Shown here piece by piece: positions 42,562-51,877 of a stretch of DNA of 64,000 nt (positions within the stretch are counted from its first letter, which is position 1; every line of letters starts with the position of its first letter). A program made the position numbers and the translations under genes. The stretch is from positions 62,001 to 126,000 of the forward strand of contig NZ_LMQO01000004.1 of assembly GCF_001425385.1 (NCBI RefSeq), given 5' to 3'. The notes below the pieces were generated by a model. It was not told the origin of the DNA. It saw only the letters and a list, made by a program, of their open reading frames with translations, and did not search any database. This stretch comes from Sphingomonas sp. Leaf407. Its GTDB lineage: Bacteria > Pseudomonadota > Alphaproteobacteria > Sphingomonadales > Sphingomonadaceae.

Positions 42562-42981
42562 ATGAAACGGTGGATGGCGTGGGGCGCATCGCTGACGCTC
42601 GGGCTGGCCAGCCCGGCGCTGGCCGCCGATGCGGTGCCGGTGGGCGACTGGATCGGGCCGCATGCCGATGTCGCGGTGCGGACCGGTCCGTGCGGGACGA
42701 TGCTGTGCGGCCGGGTGGTATGGGCCAGTCCATCGGCGCGCGCGCATGCCGGCGATGGTGGCATCACCCGGCTGATCGGCACCGAACTGCTCGAAGACTA
42801 TCGCAGCGACGGCACGCATGGCTGGCGCGGCACGGTGTTCGTCCCCGACCTTGGCACCCGCTTCGCCTCGCGGATCGAGCAACCCGCGCCCGATCGCCTG
42901 CGGATCGCGGGCTGCATGTTTGGCGGGCTGATCTGCCGCAGCCAGACGTGGCACCGGATCGATCGGCTGCCCGGTGCCTGA
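42562..42981 (+). CDS. DUF2147-family exported protein
   Basis: A 139-residue protein with a signal peptide (WMAWGASLTLGLASPALA). The mature part reads DWIGPHADVAVRTGPCGTML, CGRVVWAS and DDGTxGWRGTVFxPDLG-like sequence, matching the DUF2147 family. Function is unknown; the fold is a small beta-barrel often exported with envelope-stress genes. The start at 42562 has GGGGGTG upstream and is preferred to the ATG at 42541. It overlaps mprF by 8 bases and may be its co-transcribed partner. Confidence 0.75.
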   Translation: MKRWMAWGASLTLGLASPALAADAVPVGDWIGPHADVAVRTGPCGTMLCGRVVWASPSARAHAGDGGITRLIGTELLEDYRSDGTHGWRGTVFVPDLGTRFASRIEQPAPDRLRIAGCMFGGLICRSQTWHRIDRLPGA

Positions 42982-45577
42982 CCCCCGCGCCTTCCTCGCC
43001 CGCCATCGCACCGCGATCGGCATCCTGCTGGTCGCCGCGCTCGTCGCGCTGGGCTTCACCGCGCTGGAGACGCTGACCCGCGAAATCCGCTTCGACGACG
43101 TGGCCCATGCGATCCATGCGCTCTCGCCGGTGCGGGTCGTCCTCGCACTGCTGTGTACTGCGGGCAGCTATCTCGCGCTCACCTTCTACGACGTGCTGGC
43201 GCTTCGCGTCATCGGCCGGCCGCTGCCGTGGCGCACCGCCGCGCTCGCCTCGTTCACCAGCTATACGCTCAGCCACAATCTCGGCCTGTCGCTGCTGACC
43301 GGCGGGTCGGCGCGCTACCGCATCTACAGCGGCGCGGGGCTCGACGGGCCGGATGTCGCCCGCGTCGTCGCGGTGGCCAGCGGCACCTTCTGGGCCGGGG
43401 TGGTCACGGTCGGCGGCGTAGCACTCCTCCTCCATGACGGCGCGCTGACGCTGGCGGGGTGGACGCTGGGGCAAGGCGCGACCCGGGCGCTGGGCATGGG
43501 CGTTCTGGCGCTCACCATCGCGCTCCTCGCCGGCTGCGCCTTCGCCCCCCGCCCGCTCCGCCTGTTCGGCATGGCCGTTCCACTGCCCAGCCTCGCCCAA
43601 GCGCTGGCGCAGATCGGTATCGCTGTCATCGACATCGCCTTTGCCAGCACCGCGCTGTTCGTGCTGATCCCGGGGGGACAGGCCGCGCTGCTGCCCGCGT
43701 TCATCCTCGCCTTCACCCTCGGCATGGTCGCGGCGGTCGTCACCCATGTTCCGGGCGGCATCGGCGTGTTCGAGGCGGTGGTGCTGGCGGTGGTGCCGGT
43801 CGATCGCGCAACGTTGTTCGCCGCGCTGATCGCCTACCGTGTCGTCTATTATCTGCTGCCGCTCGGCGTCGGCGTCGCGCTGCTCGCCGTGTATGAGGGC
43901 GCGCGGCGGCGGCACAGCCGGTGGCTGACCGGCCTGCGTGCGGTCGCCACCGGCGTGGCCCCGCTGGCGCTCGGCGCGGCGACGTTTCTGGGCGGGGCGA
44001 TGCTGCTGCTGTCGGGCTCGCTCCCTTCGATCCACGGGCGGATGGGCGACCTTGCCGACCTGCTGCCATTGCCGCTGATCGAGGCGAGCAACGTCGCCGC
44101 CAGCCTGATCGGCACCACGCTCCTCCTGCTCGCTCCGGCGCTCTACCGCCGGCTCGATGGCGCGTTCGTCGCTGCCCGCGCGCTGTTGGTGGCGGGGGCG
44201 ATCTTTTCGCTCGGCAAGGGGATCGATTACGAAGAGGCCTGCGTCTGCCTGATCCTCGTAGCCCTGCTGCAATGGACGCGCAGCGCCTTCTACCGCCGCA
44301 CCACGCTCACCAGCCAGCCGATCGCGCTGCCGTGGCTGGCATCGATGGTGGCGGTGATCGGCCTGACGATCTGGTCGGGGTTCTTCGCCTATCGCCACGT
44401 CCCCTATTCTGGCGACCTGTGGTGGCGCTTCGCGCTCTACAGCGATGCGCCGCGCTTCCTGCGTGCGTTGCTGGGGGTCGCGGTGGTGCTGGCGGCGGCG
44501 TGCGTCTGGCGGTTGATGGCCCCGTCGCGCATCCGCGCGGGGTTGCAGGCGAGCGTCGCCGACCAGCGCAGCGTCCGCGACATTCTCGATCAGGCGGTTC
44601 GTACCGACGCCATGCTAGCGCTGACCGGCGACAAACGGTTCCTGCTGTCGGCGGAGGGCGATGCGTTCCTGATGTATCAGGTATCGGGCGCAAGCTGGAT
44701 CGTGATGGGCGATCCCGTCGGTCCGCGCGCCGCATGGGGCGAGCTGTTGTGGAACCTGCGCGACCTCGCCGACCGCGAACAGGGGCGGCTGCTGCTCTAC
44801 GAAGTCTCCTCGCCGGTGCTCGACATCGCGATCGGCATGGGGCTGACCATCGTGAAGTTCGGCGAGGATGCGGTGGTCGACCTCACGCAGTTCACGCTCG
44901 ACACCCCGCGTCTGCGCACGCTGCGCAAATCCGAACGCGCGGTGGCACGCAAGGGCGCGGTGCTGGAGATCGTCCCCGCCGCGCGGCTCGATACGATCCT
45001 GACCGAGATCACCGAGGTTTCCGACGAATGGCTGCGGATCAAGGGCCAGCAGGAAAAGGGGTTCAGCCTCGGCCACTTCGATCCCGCCTATCTTGCCCAT
45101 TTCGACATGGGGCTGGTGCGGATCGACGGACGGATCGTCGCCTTCGCCAATCTGTGGCTGACCGCCGGCCGCACCGAAGCCTCGGTCGACCTGATGCGCC
45201 ACCGCGAGGATGCGCCGGGGGGGACGATGGATTTCCTGATGGTGAACCTGATGCTGTGGGCGCAGACGCAGGGCTATGCCCGCTTCTCGATCGGCATGGC
45301 GCCGCTGTCGGGGATCGAGGACCGCCGGCTGGCCCCGGCATGGGCCAAGGCGGCGGCGTTCGTGTTCCGGCATGGCGAGCGCTTCTACGGGTTTCGCGGC
45401 CTGCGCACCTACAAGGAGAAGTTCGCCCCCGCATGGGAGCCGCGTTACATTGCGGGGCCGACCGGCGTCGCGCTCCTGAAAGGATTGCGCGACCTCTCGC
45501 GCCTGATCGGCCGGCCGCAGCCCGCCGCGCCGTTCCCGCCCGCCGATGCCCGGTTCGATCTTGAGGAGGCCCTATGA
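42974..45577 (+). CDS. mprF: Lysyl-phosphatidylglycerol synthetase/flippase (MprF/LpiA)
   Basis: An 867-residue protein. About fourteen spans fill residues 15 to 530 and form the flippase part (TSYTLSHNLGLSLLTGGSAR, VTHVPGGIGVFEAVVLAVVP). Residues about 540 to 850 are the DUF2156 aminoacyltransferase domain (GDKRFLLSAEGDAFLMYQVS, VMGDPVGPRAAWGELLWNLR, GFRGLRTYKEKFAPAWEPRY). It would transfer lysine from Lys-tRNA to phosphatidylglycerol, then move the lipid to the outer leaflet, giving resistance to cationic peptides. The start is GTG at 42974, overlapping the upstream gene. AcvB follows with an ATGA overlap; in Rhizobium and Agrobacterium the lpiA-acvB pair is arranged the same way. Confidence 0.92.
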   Translation: MPDPRAFLARHRTAIGILLVAALVALGFTALETLTREIRFDDVAHAIHALSPVRVVLALLCTAGSYLALTFYDVLALRVIGRPLPWRTAALASFTSYTLSHNLGLSLLTGGSARYRIYSGAGLDGPDVARVVAVASGTFWAGVVTVGGVALLLHDGALTLAGWTLGQGATRALGMGVLALTIALLAGCAFAPRPLRLFGMAVPLPSLAQALAQIGIAVIDIAFASTALFVLIPGGQAALLPAFILAFTLGMVAAVVTHVPGGIGVFEAVVLAVVPVDRATLFAALIAYRVVYYLLPLGVGVALLAVYEGARRRHSRWLTGLRAVATGVAPLALGAATFLGGAMLLLSGSLPSIHGRMGDLADLLPLPLIEASNVAASLIGTTLLLLAPALYRRLDGAFVAARALLVAGAIFSLGKGIDYEEACVCLILVALLQWTRSAFYRRTTLTSQPIALPWLASMVAVIGLTIWSGFFAYRHVPYSGDLWWRFALYSDAPRFLRALLGVAVVLAAACVWRLMAPSRIRAGLQASVADQRSVRDILDQAVRTDAMLALTGDKRFLLSAEGDAFLMYQVSGASWIVMGDPVGPRAAWGELLWNLRDLADREQGRLLLYEVSSPVLDIAIGMGLTIVKFGEDAVVDLTQFTLDTPRLRTLRKSERAVARKGAVLEIVPAARLDTILTEITEVSDEWLRIKGQQEKGFSLGHFDPAYLAHFDMGLVRIDGRIVAFANLWLTAGRTEASVDLMRHREDAPGGTMDFLMVNLMLWAQTQGYARFSIGMAPLSGIEDRRLAPAWAKAAAFVFRHGERFYGFRGLRTYKEKFAPAWEPRYIAGPTGVALLKGLRDLSRLIGRPQPAAPFPPADARFDLEEAL

Positions 45578-46329
45578 CCCGCTCCCCCCGTCAGCGGCGC
45601 ATCGCTCGCCGTCGTATCCTCGGCTGGTCGGCGCTCGCCGCCGGGCTGCTGGTCCTGCTGGCGCTCGCCGCCCCCGCGCTGCACCTGATCGACAATCGCG
45701 CGCTGCGCCTGTTCCGCGGCAACGGCGAGCGCAACCCGAAGGTGGTGGCGGTCTATCTATCGGGCGACATGGGGCTGCGCTTCGGGCTCGGCGCGAAGGT
45801 CGTGCCCGCGCTCGCCGCGCACGGCATTCCGGTGGTCGGCGTCAGTTCGCCCGTCACCTTCGGCACGCGCCGCAGCCGGGCGGAGGCCGACGCGATCGTC
45901 GCCAACGCCATCCGCACCGCGATGGCGCGGACCGGCGCGACCCGCGTACTGCTGATGGGCCAGTCGTTCGGCGCCGACATCGTCTCGGCGATCGCGCCCG
46001 ACCTGCCCGCCGACCTGCGCCCGCATATCGCCGCGATCAACGTCGTCGTACCCGCGCAAAGCGTGTTCTTCCGCTCGGACCCGACCGGCATCCTCTATCA
46101 CGGCACCCCCGACGCATGGCCCTCGGCGGGAATGCGGCGGCTCGACTGGGCACCGGTCATCTGCATCCATGGCCGCGACGAGCGCGAGAGCCTGTGCCCG
46201 ACGCTGGCCGGCACGAAGGCACAGGTGATCAGCCTGCCGGGCGGGCATTTCCTGCGCAACGACGACAAGCTGGTCATCGCCACCATCCTCGCGGCGCTGC
46301 GCTCCGCCGATCCGACGATATTGCGTTGA
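45574..46329 (+). CDS. acvB: AcvB/VirJ-family lysyl-phosphatidylglycerol hydrolase
   Basis: A 251-residue alpha/beta hydrolase anchored or exported through an N-terminal segment (LGWSALAAGLLVLLALAA). Core motifs: VVAVYLSGDMGLRFGLGAKV, the nucleophile elbow LLMGQSFGADIVSAIAP (GxSxG-like, GQSFG), and GGHFLRNDDK with the catalytic histidine. It is short, like VirJ, with one hydrolase domain; AcvB of Agrobacterium has two. Published work on AcvB supports hydrolysis of lysyl-phosphatidylglycerol in the periplasm, balancing MprF. The ATGA overlap with mprF supports a shared job. Confidence 0.82.
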   Translation: MTRSPRQRRIARRRILGWSALAAGLLVLLALAAPALHLIDNRALRLFRGNGERNPKVVAVYLSGDMGLRFGLGAKVVPALAAHGIPVVGVSSPVTFGTRRSRAEADAIVANAIRTAMARTGATRVLLMGQSFGADIVSAIAPDLPADLRPHIAAINVVVPAQSVFFRSDPTGILYHGTPDAWPSAGMRRLDWAPVICIHGRDERESLCPTLAGTKAQVISLPGGHFLRNDDKLVIATILAALRSADPTILR

Positions 46330-46418
46330 TCCTGCTCATCCTTTCGACGGTGTGATAGAAGCGCAACACGCGAATATGAATTGTATCATATTGTTTCCAT
46401 AACGCTTTACGAGCCTGC

Positions 46419-46439
46419 TGCACTTGCACACAAGTTGCA
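46419..46439. promoter_or_regulatory. Inverted repeat upstream of second TonB receptor
   Basis: TGCACTTGCACACAAGTTGCA has TGCA ends and ACTTG/CAAGT arms, an imperfect palindrome in the 165-base gap between acvB and the receptor. It is a candidate operator; the regulator is unknown. Confidence 0.35.
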
Positions 46440-46448
46440 CCAAGGCCG

Positions 46449-46468
46449 GGCGATACGGGGGTATCGCC
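46449..46468 (+). other. Perfect hairpin in receptor leader
   Basis: GGCGATAC and GTATCGCC pair perfectly around GGGG, 26 bases before the receptor ATG and just upstream of its ribosome site. It might affect leader stability or serve as an operator. Confidence 0.4.
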
Positions 46469-46494
46469 ATCGTTGCCGGGAGGAAATTCACGAT

Positions 46495-49400
46495 ATGACG
46501 ACCATCACCGGTCGCTCGCGCCTCGTCGCGGGTGCCGCTACCCTGTCGCTTGCCGTCGCGCTGATCGCCGGCCCCGCCGCTGCCCAGACGACCCCGGCCT
46601 CGCCCGGCGCGCTGGAAGCGCAGGCGCAGGCCACCGACCCGACGACCGTGCAGGGCACCGCCGATCAGGGTGAGGGCGACACCATCGTCGTCACCGGATC
46701 GCTGCTGCGCCGCACCGACACCGAAACCCCCTCGCCGGTCACGGTGCTGACGTCGGACACGCTGGCCAAGGCCGGCATCACCAACGTGTCGGACGCGATC
46801 CGCTCGATCTCGGCCGACAGCGCCGGCTCGATCGGCACCGGGTTCCAGAGCGGCTTCTCGGCGGGCGGCTCGGCCGTGTCGCTGCGCGGCCTCGGCGTCT
46901 CCTCGACGCTGGTGGTGATCGACGGGCTGCGCTCGGCCAACTTCCCGCTGAACGACGACGGCCACAACGCCTATGTCGATCTGAACTCGATTCCGTTCAG
47001 CCTCGTCGACCGGGTCGAGGTGCTCAAGGACGGCGCATCGTCGACCTATGGCGCGGATGCGATCGGCGGCGTCGTCAACGTCATCCTCAAGAAGCAGTTC
47101 ACCGGCGTCGACGGCCTCGTCGAAGGTGGCATCGCCGAGCGTGGCGACGCCTCGCACCAGCGCGTCCACCTGACGGTCGGCACCGGCGACTATGAAGCCA
47201 ATGGCTGGAACGTCTTCGTCAACGGTGAATATCAGCGCGACGGCCGCGTTTCCAACTCCAGCCGCGGCTTTCCCTACAACACGCAGGATCTGACCCGGAT
47301 CGGCGGGCTGGACAACAACGCCAGCGACAGCTCGATGACGGTCAACGTGCCGACCGCCTATGTCGCCCGCGTCCGCCAGAGCGACCTCAACAACCCGCTG
47401 TCGGGTCAGGCCGGCGCACCGCTGTCGAACCAGTATCAGGCGCTGGGCCTCGGCAATTGCGCACGCGATACCTTCACCGTCAACACGACCGCAGTGCAGG
47501 GCACCGGCTGCAAATACGACCTGGTCGACAAATATCGCCAGATTCAGCCGCTTCAGGAGCGCTATGCGCTGAACGCCCGCCTGAGCGTCCGCCTCGGCGA
47601 CAACGTCGAGGGCTATGTCACCGCGATGTACAGCCGCAGCGACGTGAGCATCAAGGGTACGCCGGCCGCGATCCGCGCGACCCAGCCGTTCGGCGCCGCC
47701 CCCTCGGTCGCGTCGTCGAACCCGGGCATCGTGCTGCCGGTCTATATCTGTTCGGCCGGCACCAACTGCGCGACCGCCAGCGACCGCCGCCTGAACCCGA
47801 ACAACCCGTTCGCCACGGCGTACGCCAACGATCCGAACAACGGTGCCGCGCGCATCTATTACCTGTTCGGCGATATTCCGGCGGGCAGCGACCGCAAGAA
47901 CGAGGTCTATCGCGCCGCCGCCGGCCTGAACGGCAGCTTCGACGACGACCGCTTCGGCTGGCGGGTCGAGGGCGTCTATGCCCGCGACGAAATGGAGATC
48001 ACCCAGCACGGGCTGCTCAACATCGCCCAGACGCTGCGCGCGATCAACACCGGCTCGTACAACTTCGTCAATCCGCAGTCGAACAGCCAGGCGGTGCGCG
48101 ACACCATCGCCCCCGACAAGACCACCCCGTCGTTCTCGACGATGGCATCGGTCGACGCTTCGCTGACCGCGCGGCTGTTCGACCTGCCCGGCGGCCCGCT
48201 CCAGGTCGCGATCGGCGGTCAGGTGCGGCGTGAGACGCTGGAGAACAACAACCAGAACGTGAACCTCGACACCTATGGCCTGACGACCGCCTCGGCGTTC
48301 GGCGCGCATACCGTGTCGGCGGCCTATTTCGAGGCGGACGCACCGCTCCTCGAAAAGCTCGATGTGAACGTGTCGGGCCGCTACGATCATTATTCGGAAG
48401 GTTTCGGCCGCTTCTCGCCCAAGGTCGGCTTCAAGCTGACCCCGGTGCGCGAACTGGCGTTCCGCGGCACCTATAGCCAGGGGTTCCGCGCCCCCACCTT
48501 CGCCGAATCGGGTGCGCGCAGCCAGTATGCCGGCTTCGTCACCACCACCCCGCCGTGCAACTTCATCCTCCAGCATGGCGGCACCGGTACGGCGTCGGCC
48601 TGCTCGGCCAACGGCAATCCATACAACCTGCAATATTCGCTGGGTCGCGGCGTCGCCGGCAACCCGGCGCTCGAACCGGAAACCTCGCGCAGCTTCACCG
48701 CCGGCGTGATCTTCCAGCCGGTGCCGTGGTTCAGCTTCACCGCCGACTATTACAACGTGAAGAAGAAGAACCTGATCGTCACCGGCCCGCTGGTCGGCAA
48801 GGCGGTCGAGGCATACTATAACTCGGCGAACCTCGCGGCGGCACAGGCGGCGGTCGCGGCGATCGGCCAGGGCTATTCGGTCAACAGCGTCGACGGCACC
48901 GATCCGAACTTCCCCAACGCCCTCCCGCGCGTGCTCATCATCAACGTGCCCTATGTGAACGCCAACTATGCCGTCACCGAGGGCATTGATCTGGCCGCCA
49001 CGATCACCGCGCCGATCACCGACACGATCAAGTTCACCAGCCGCGTCGAAGTGACGCATATCTTCGAATACAACCTCGTCACCGGCACCGGTGCGGGCGA
49101 CGTGCAGAATTATGCCGGCACGCTTGGGCCGTATGACCTGTCATCGGGCAACGGCACGCCCAACTGGCGCGGCAACTGGCAGAACACGATCGACTTCGGC
49201 CAGTTCGCGCTGTCGGCGACCACCTATTACACCGGCCGCATCCAGTCGGTGTCGGAGGATCAGGGGCTGCCGCGCATCTGCGATACCGGCAACCTCTACA
49301 CCCGTTCGTCGCCGCAGGATCAGACCTTCTGCTACGTCAAGCGGTTCATCAACGTCGACCTGAACGGCACCGCCAAGGTCAGCGACAATTTCTCGTTCTT

Positions 49401-49542
49401 CCTGAACGTGAAGAACCTGTTCGACGTGAAGGCTCCGGTCGCCCCGGCCGCCTATGCCAGCGCGCCGAACTTCCTGACGACGTGGCACTATGCCGGCCTG
49501 ATCGGCCGCCAGTTCCGCGCCGGTGCCAGCTTCCGGTTCTGA
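46495..49542 (+). CDS. TonB-dependent outer-membrane receptor
   Basis: A 1015-residue protein. Signal peptide LSLAVALIAGPAAAQ, TonB-box-like region GDTIVVTGSLLRRTDTETPS, plug (VSLRGLGVSSTLVVIDGLRS, VEVLKDGASSTYGADAIGGV) and a barrel ending GRQFRAGASFRF with the terminal phenylalanine. It differs from the receptor at 15.8 kb in plug sequence, so it likely has a different ligand. Uptake would use TonB-ExbBD. The start at 46495 follows GGGAGGAA. The gap upstream contains an inverted repeat and a hairpin, and a strong terminator follows. A GH5 gene is convergent downstream, which suggests a polysaccharide ligand. Confidence 0.92.
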   Translation: MTTITGRSRLVAGAATLSLAVALIAGPAAAQTTPASPGALEAQAQATDPTTVQGTADQGEGDTIVVTGSLLRRTDTETPSPVTVLTSDTLAKAGITNVSDAIRSISADSAGSIGTGFQSGFSAGGSAVSLRGLGVSSTLVVIDGLRSANFPLNDDGHNAYVDLNSIPFSLVDRVEVLKDGASSTYGADAIGGVVNVILKKQFTGVDGLVEGGIAERGDASHQRVHLTVGTGDYEANGWNVFVNGEYQRDGRVSNSSRGFPYNTQDLTRIGGLDNNASDSSMTVNVPTAYVARVRQSDLNNPLSGQAGAPLSNQYQALGLGNCARDTFTVNTTAVQGTGCKYDLVDKYRQIQPLQERYALNARLSVRLGDNVEGYVTAMYSRSDVSIKGTPAAIRATQPFGAAPSVASSNPGIVLPVYICSAGTNCATASDRRLNPNNPFATAYANDPNNGAARIYYLFGDIPAGSDRKNEVYRAAAGLNGSFDDDRFGWRVEGVYARDEMEITQHGLLNIAQTLRAINTGSYNFVNPQSNSQAVRDTIAPDKTTPSFSTMASVDASLTARLFDLPGGPLQVAIGGQVRRETLENNNQNVNLDTYGLTTASAFGAHTVSAAYFEADAPLLEKLDVNVSGRYDHYSEGFGRFSPKVGFKLTPVRELAFRGTYSQGFRAPTFAESGARSQYAGFVTTTPPCNFILQHGGTGTASACSANGNPYNLQYSLGRGVAGNPALEPETSRSFTAGVIFQPVPWFSFTADYYNVKKKNLIVTGPLVGKAVEAYYNSANLAAAQAAVAAIGQGYSVNSVDGTDPNFPNALPRVLIINVPYVNANYAVTEGIDLAATITAPITDTIKFTSRVEVTHIFEYNLVTGTGAGDVQNYAGTLGPYDLSSGNGTPNWRGNWQNTIDFGQFALSATTYYTGRIQSVSEDQGLPRICDTGNLYTRSSPQDQTFCYVKRFINVDLNGTAKVSDNFSFFLNVKNLFDVKAPVAPAAYASAPNFLTTWHYAGLIGRQFRAGASFRF

Positions 49543-49566
49543 TCGGACGCCAGCCACGACGAGAAA

Positions 49567-49596
49567 CGGCGGCCCCTGCGAAGGGGCCGCCGTTTT
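49567..49596 (+). terminator. Rho-independent terminator after second TonB receptor
   Basis: CGGCGGCCCC and GGGGCCGCCG form a perfect 10-base stem with a 6-base loop, followed by four T residues. It begins 25 bases after the receptor stop. Confidence 0.9.
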
Positions 49597-49613
49597 GCGT
49601 TCCAGTCCATCTT

Positions 49614-49721
49614 CTCCCCTCCCTGGAAGGGAGGGGTTGGGGGTGGGTTGGCCCGCGAGGGAACGCCGGCACCCGCCACAGACCTACCCACCCCCGGCCC
49701 CTCCCTTGTCAGGGAGGGGAG
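49614..49721. repeat. Palindromic repeat family A, copy 2
   Basis: Arms 49614-49651 and 49683-49721 are imperfect inverted copies starting CTCCCCTCCCT. The left arm has four G-tracts at 49629-49647 fitting a G-quadruplex pattern, as in copy 1. It lies between the convergent receptor and GH5 genes and ends four bases before the GH5 stop. Confidence 0.85.
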
Positions 49722-49725
49722 CAGA

Positions 49726-50700
49726 CTACCGAGCGATGCCGCGCAGATTCGCCCGCACCAGCCGGCCCGATTCGGTCAACTCATCCTCACGCCAGTCTGC
49801 CACGCCTTGCGTCGTCGGCTTCAGGATCGCCGACGCCTCGTCCTTGTTCGCGACCGACCAGTTCAGATAGCTGATGCCGTTCCTTGCGCACCATTTCCAC
49901 CACGTCCGCGTCTCGGCCGCATCGATCGGCGCATCGCCATTGGCGGCGGTGGTGCCATATTCGGTGACGAACAGTGCGATGCCACGCTTCAAGGCCATAT
50001 CCGCCTTGGCGCGCAGTTCCGCCTTGTGCGTCGCGGCATAGAAATGCAGCGTATAGGCGACATTGGCGAAGGGCAGCGGATCGGCCGCCGCCTCGTCGAC
50101 ATCCTGCGACCAGCTTCGCGTTCCCGCCACCACGAACGCCTGCGGATCGATCGCGCGGATCGCGCCGATCACTTTGACATGATAGGGTTTTAGCACGCTC
50201 GCCCAGCCATGTTCGGGCAGCGGTTCGTTATACGTCTCGTAGATCAGGTTCGGCACGCCGCGATATTTGGTGGCGATGTGCGAGAAGAACCGCACCGCGT
50301 CGTCGGCGCGCGGCTGGTGCGCGTGCCAGTCGACCACGACATAGACCCCTTGCGCGATCGCCGCGTCGATCACCGCCTCGGCACGCGCCGTCTCCGCCGC
50401 CGGTTGCGTGTCGTACCCGCCCGACTGCGCGCCGATCGCCGCGCGCACCGCGCTCACCCGCCAGTCGCGCACCAGCCACGCGACTGTCGCCGAATCATAA
50501 TAACGCGGCTGCCACTGGCTCCAGAACAGCGACATGCCCTGCACCGCATAGGGCTTTCCCGTGGCATCGACCACGCGGTTGCCCTTGACCGCCAGCCGCC
50601 CGTGCAGCGCGACCGGGGAGCCGGCCGGCGCGGCCGCCGGGGCGGCGCATGCCCCCTGCCCCAGCACCATCATGACGAGCAACAGCCACCATCCGCGCAT
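49726..50700 (-). CDS. Glycoside hydrolase family 5 (endoglucanase/mannanase-like), exported
   Basis: A 324-residue enzyme. The signal LLLVMMVLGQGACA contains a possible lipobox (GQGAC). The GH5 TIM barrel shows GMSLFWSQWQPRYYDSATVA, VVVDWHAHQPRAD, the acid/base LIYETYNEPLPEHGW (Glu in YNEP) and the nucleophile ALFVTEYGTTAANGDAPID (Glu in TEYG). It would cleave beta-1,4-glucan or mannan. The start at 50700 is preceded by GGAGGAGG. It faces the second TonB receptor, and the two may serve the same polysaccharide. Confidence 0.88.
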   Translation of the reverse strand: MRGWWLLLVMMVLGQGACAAPAAAPAGSPVALHGRLAVKGNRVVDATGKPYAVQGMSLFWSQWQPRYYDSATVAWLVRDWRVSAVRAAIGAQSGGYDTQPAAETARAEAVIDAAIAQGVYVVVDWHAHQPRADDAVRFFSHIATKYRGVPNLIYETYNEPLPEHGWASVLKPYHVKVIGAIRAIDPQAFVVAGTRSWSQDVDEAAADPLPFANVAYTLHFYAATHKAELRAKADMALKRGIALFVTEYGTTAANGDAPIDAAETRTWWKWCARNGISYLNWSVANKDEASAILKPTTQGVADWREDELTESGRLVRANLRGIAR

Positions 50701-50778
50701 TCCAGCCTCCTCCACCCGTCGTTTGACGACAGCGGTGTCGGCAGTCGGCCACGCTGTCAATGGCACCCCCGCCCGGCG

Positions 50779-50907
50779 TCAGTCGGCGGGGCGCTCCGGC
50801 GCGGCGGGTGGCGGCACGGCCTCCTCGCCGCGTGCCTGCGCCTTGCGGCGGCGCAGGTTCTGGCGCAGCGCCTGTGCCAACCGGTCCTTGCGTTCCTCGT
50901 CGCTCAT
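50779..50907 (-). CDS. Small hypothetical protein (42 residues)
   Basis: A 42-residue basic protein, SDEERKDRLAQALRQNLRRR then KAQARGEEAVPPP. It starts at ATG 50907 after AAAGGGCGC. The amphipathic helix followed by a proline-rich tail resembles small conserved proteins seen in sphingomonads, but I recall no function. It sits between the GH5 gene and tRNA-Thr. Support is codon-like pattern and ribosome site only. Confidence 0.5.
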   Translation of the reverse strand: MSDEERKDRLAQALRQNLRRRKAQARGEEAVPPPAAPERPAD

Positions 50908-50952
50908 GCAGCGCCCTTTACGCTTTTTACCGGCAAACTGACAACGCATCGC

Positions 50953-50981
50953 TTGACAATATCGCCCACCCCTGCACATAG
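50953..50981 (+). promoter_or_regulatory. Candidate promoter for tRNA-Thr
   Basis: TTGACA at 50953-50958 and a weak -10 (CACATAGG, about 50975-50982) with 16 to 17 bases between them lie 40 bases before the tRNA. The -35 is perfect; the -10 is poor, as is common for alphaproteobacterial stable-RNA promoters. Confidence 0.5.
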
Positions 50982-51020
50982 GCGCCTCCGCAGTCGAGGG
51001 GCTTCCCCCCGGCTTGCAGT

Positions 51021-51095
<75 letters not shown>

Positions 51096-51110
51096 TTTTT
51101 TCCTGATATT

Positions 51111-51124
51111 TTCCCCGAGGGGAA
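51111..51124. promoter_or_regulatory. Short palindrome between tRNA-Thr and paoA
   Basis: TTCCCCGAGGGGAA is a near-perfect palindrome (TTCCCC/GGGGAA) 16 bases after the tRNA. It could be part of a terminator or an operator for the aldehyde operon downstream; nothing distinguishes the two. Confidence 0.3.
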
Positions 51125-51244
51125 CCCCGGACGGATCGGATCGATAGCGTACCGGATACGGCGCGGTTTCGATGCGTTACGCCCGTGATGACCGGTGCCA
51201 TGCCGGCCGTATCCCGTCGTCCGTCTGTCTTTCAGGAACCTCCC

Positions 51245-51877
51245 ATGCCCGGTCCCGGCGATCTCGAACTTTCCCGTCGTGGCGTGCTCGCCGCCGGCGC
51301 GGCCTCGGCGGCACTCACCGCCGTGCCGGCCGCCTCGGCGCAGGGCGCGCCCCAGCCCCAGCCGACGATGCTGCCCGTCACGCTGGAGGTGAACGGCCAG
51401 CGCCGCGAACTGACGCTCGACACGCGCACCACGCTGCTCGACGCGCTGCGCGAGCATCTCAAGCTCACCGGCAGCAAGAAGGGCTGCGACCATGGCCAGT
51501 GCGGTGCCTGCACCGTGCTGGTCAACGGCACCCGCATCAATAGCTGCCTGACGCTGGCGGTGATGCACCAGGGCGACAAGGTGACGACGATCGAGGGGCT
51601 GGGCCGGCCCGACGCGCTGCACCCGATGCAGGCGGCGTTCGTGAAACACGACGGTTATCAGTGCGGCTATTGCACGCCAGGGCAGATCTGCTCGGCGGTC
51701 GCGGTACTGGACGAAATCCGCAAGGGCGTGCCGAGCCACGCCACGCAGGACATCACCCGCCGCTCCCCGGTCGACGCGACCGAGATGCGCGAGCGGATGA
51801 GCGGCAACATCTGCCGCTGCGGTGCCTATTCCAACATCGTCGATGCGATGACCGACGTCGCGGGAGGACGCGCATGA
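51245..51877 (+). CDS. paoA: Aldehyde oxidoreductase [2Fe-2S] subunit (PaoA/YagT-like), Tat exported
   Basis: A 210-residue iron-sulfur subunit of the xanthine-oxidase family. The N-terminus [20 protein letters not shown] carries a twin-arginine signal, so the complex is exported folded to the periplasm. The first cluster ligands are in [18 protein letters not shown] and SCLTLAV; the second cluster is in [15 protein letters not shown] and [15 protein letters not shown]. It moves electrons from the molybdenum centre to FAD. I chose the ATG at 51245, preceded by AGGAACC. It is coupled to paoB by an ATGA overlap. Confidence 0.93.
   Translation: MPGPGDLELSRRGVLAAGAASAALTAVPAASAQGAPQPQPTMLPVTLEVNGQRRELTLDTRTTLLDALREHLKLTGSKKGCDHGQCGACTVLVNGTRINSCLTLAVMHQGDKVTTIEGLGRPDALHPMQAAFVKHDGYQCGYCTPGQICSAVAVLDEIRKGVPSHATQDITRRSPVDATEMRERMSGNICRCGAYSNIVDAMTDVAGGRA

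Noticed and set aside
46336..49059. A 907-codon open frame opposite the second TonB receptor
   Set aside because: Antisense shadow; the receptor frame is intact.
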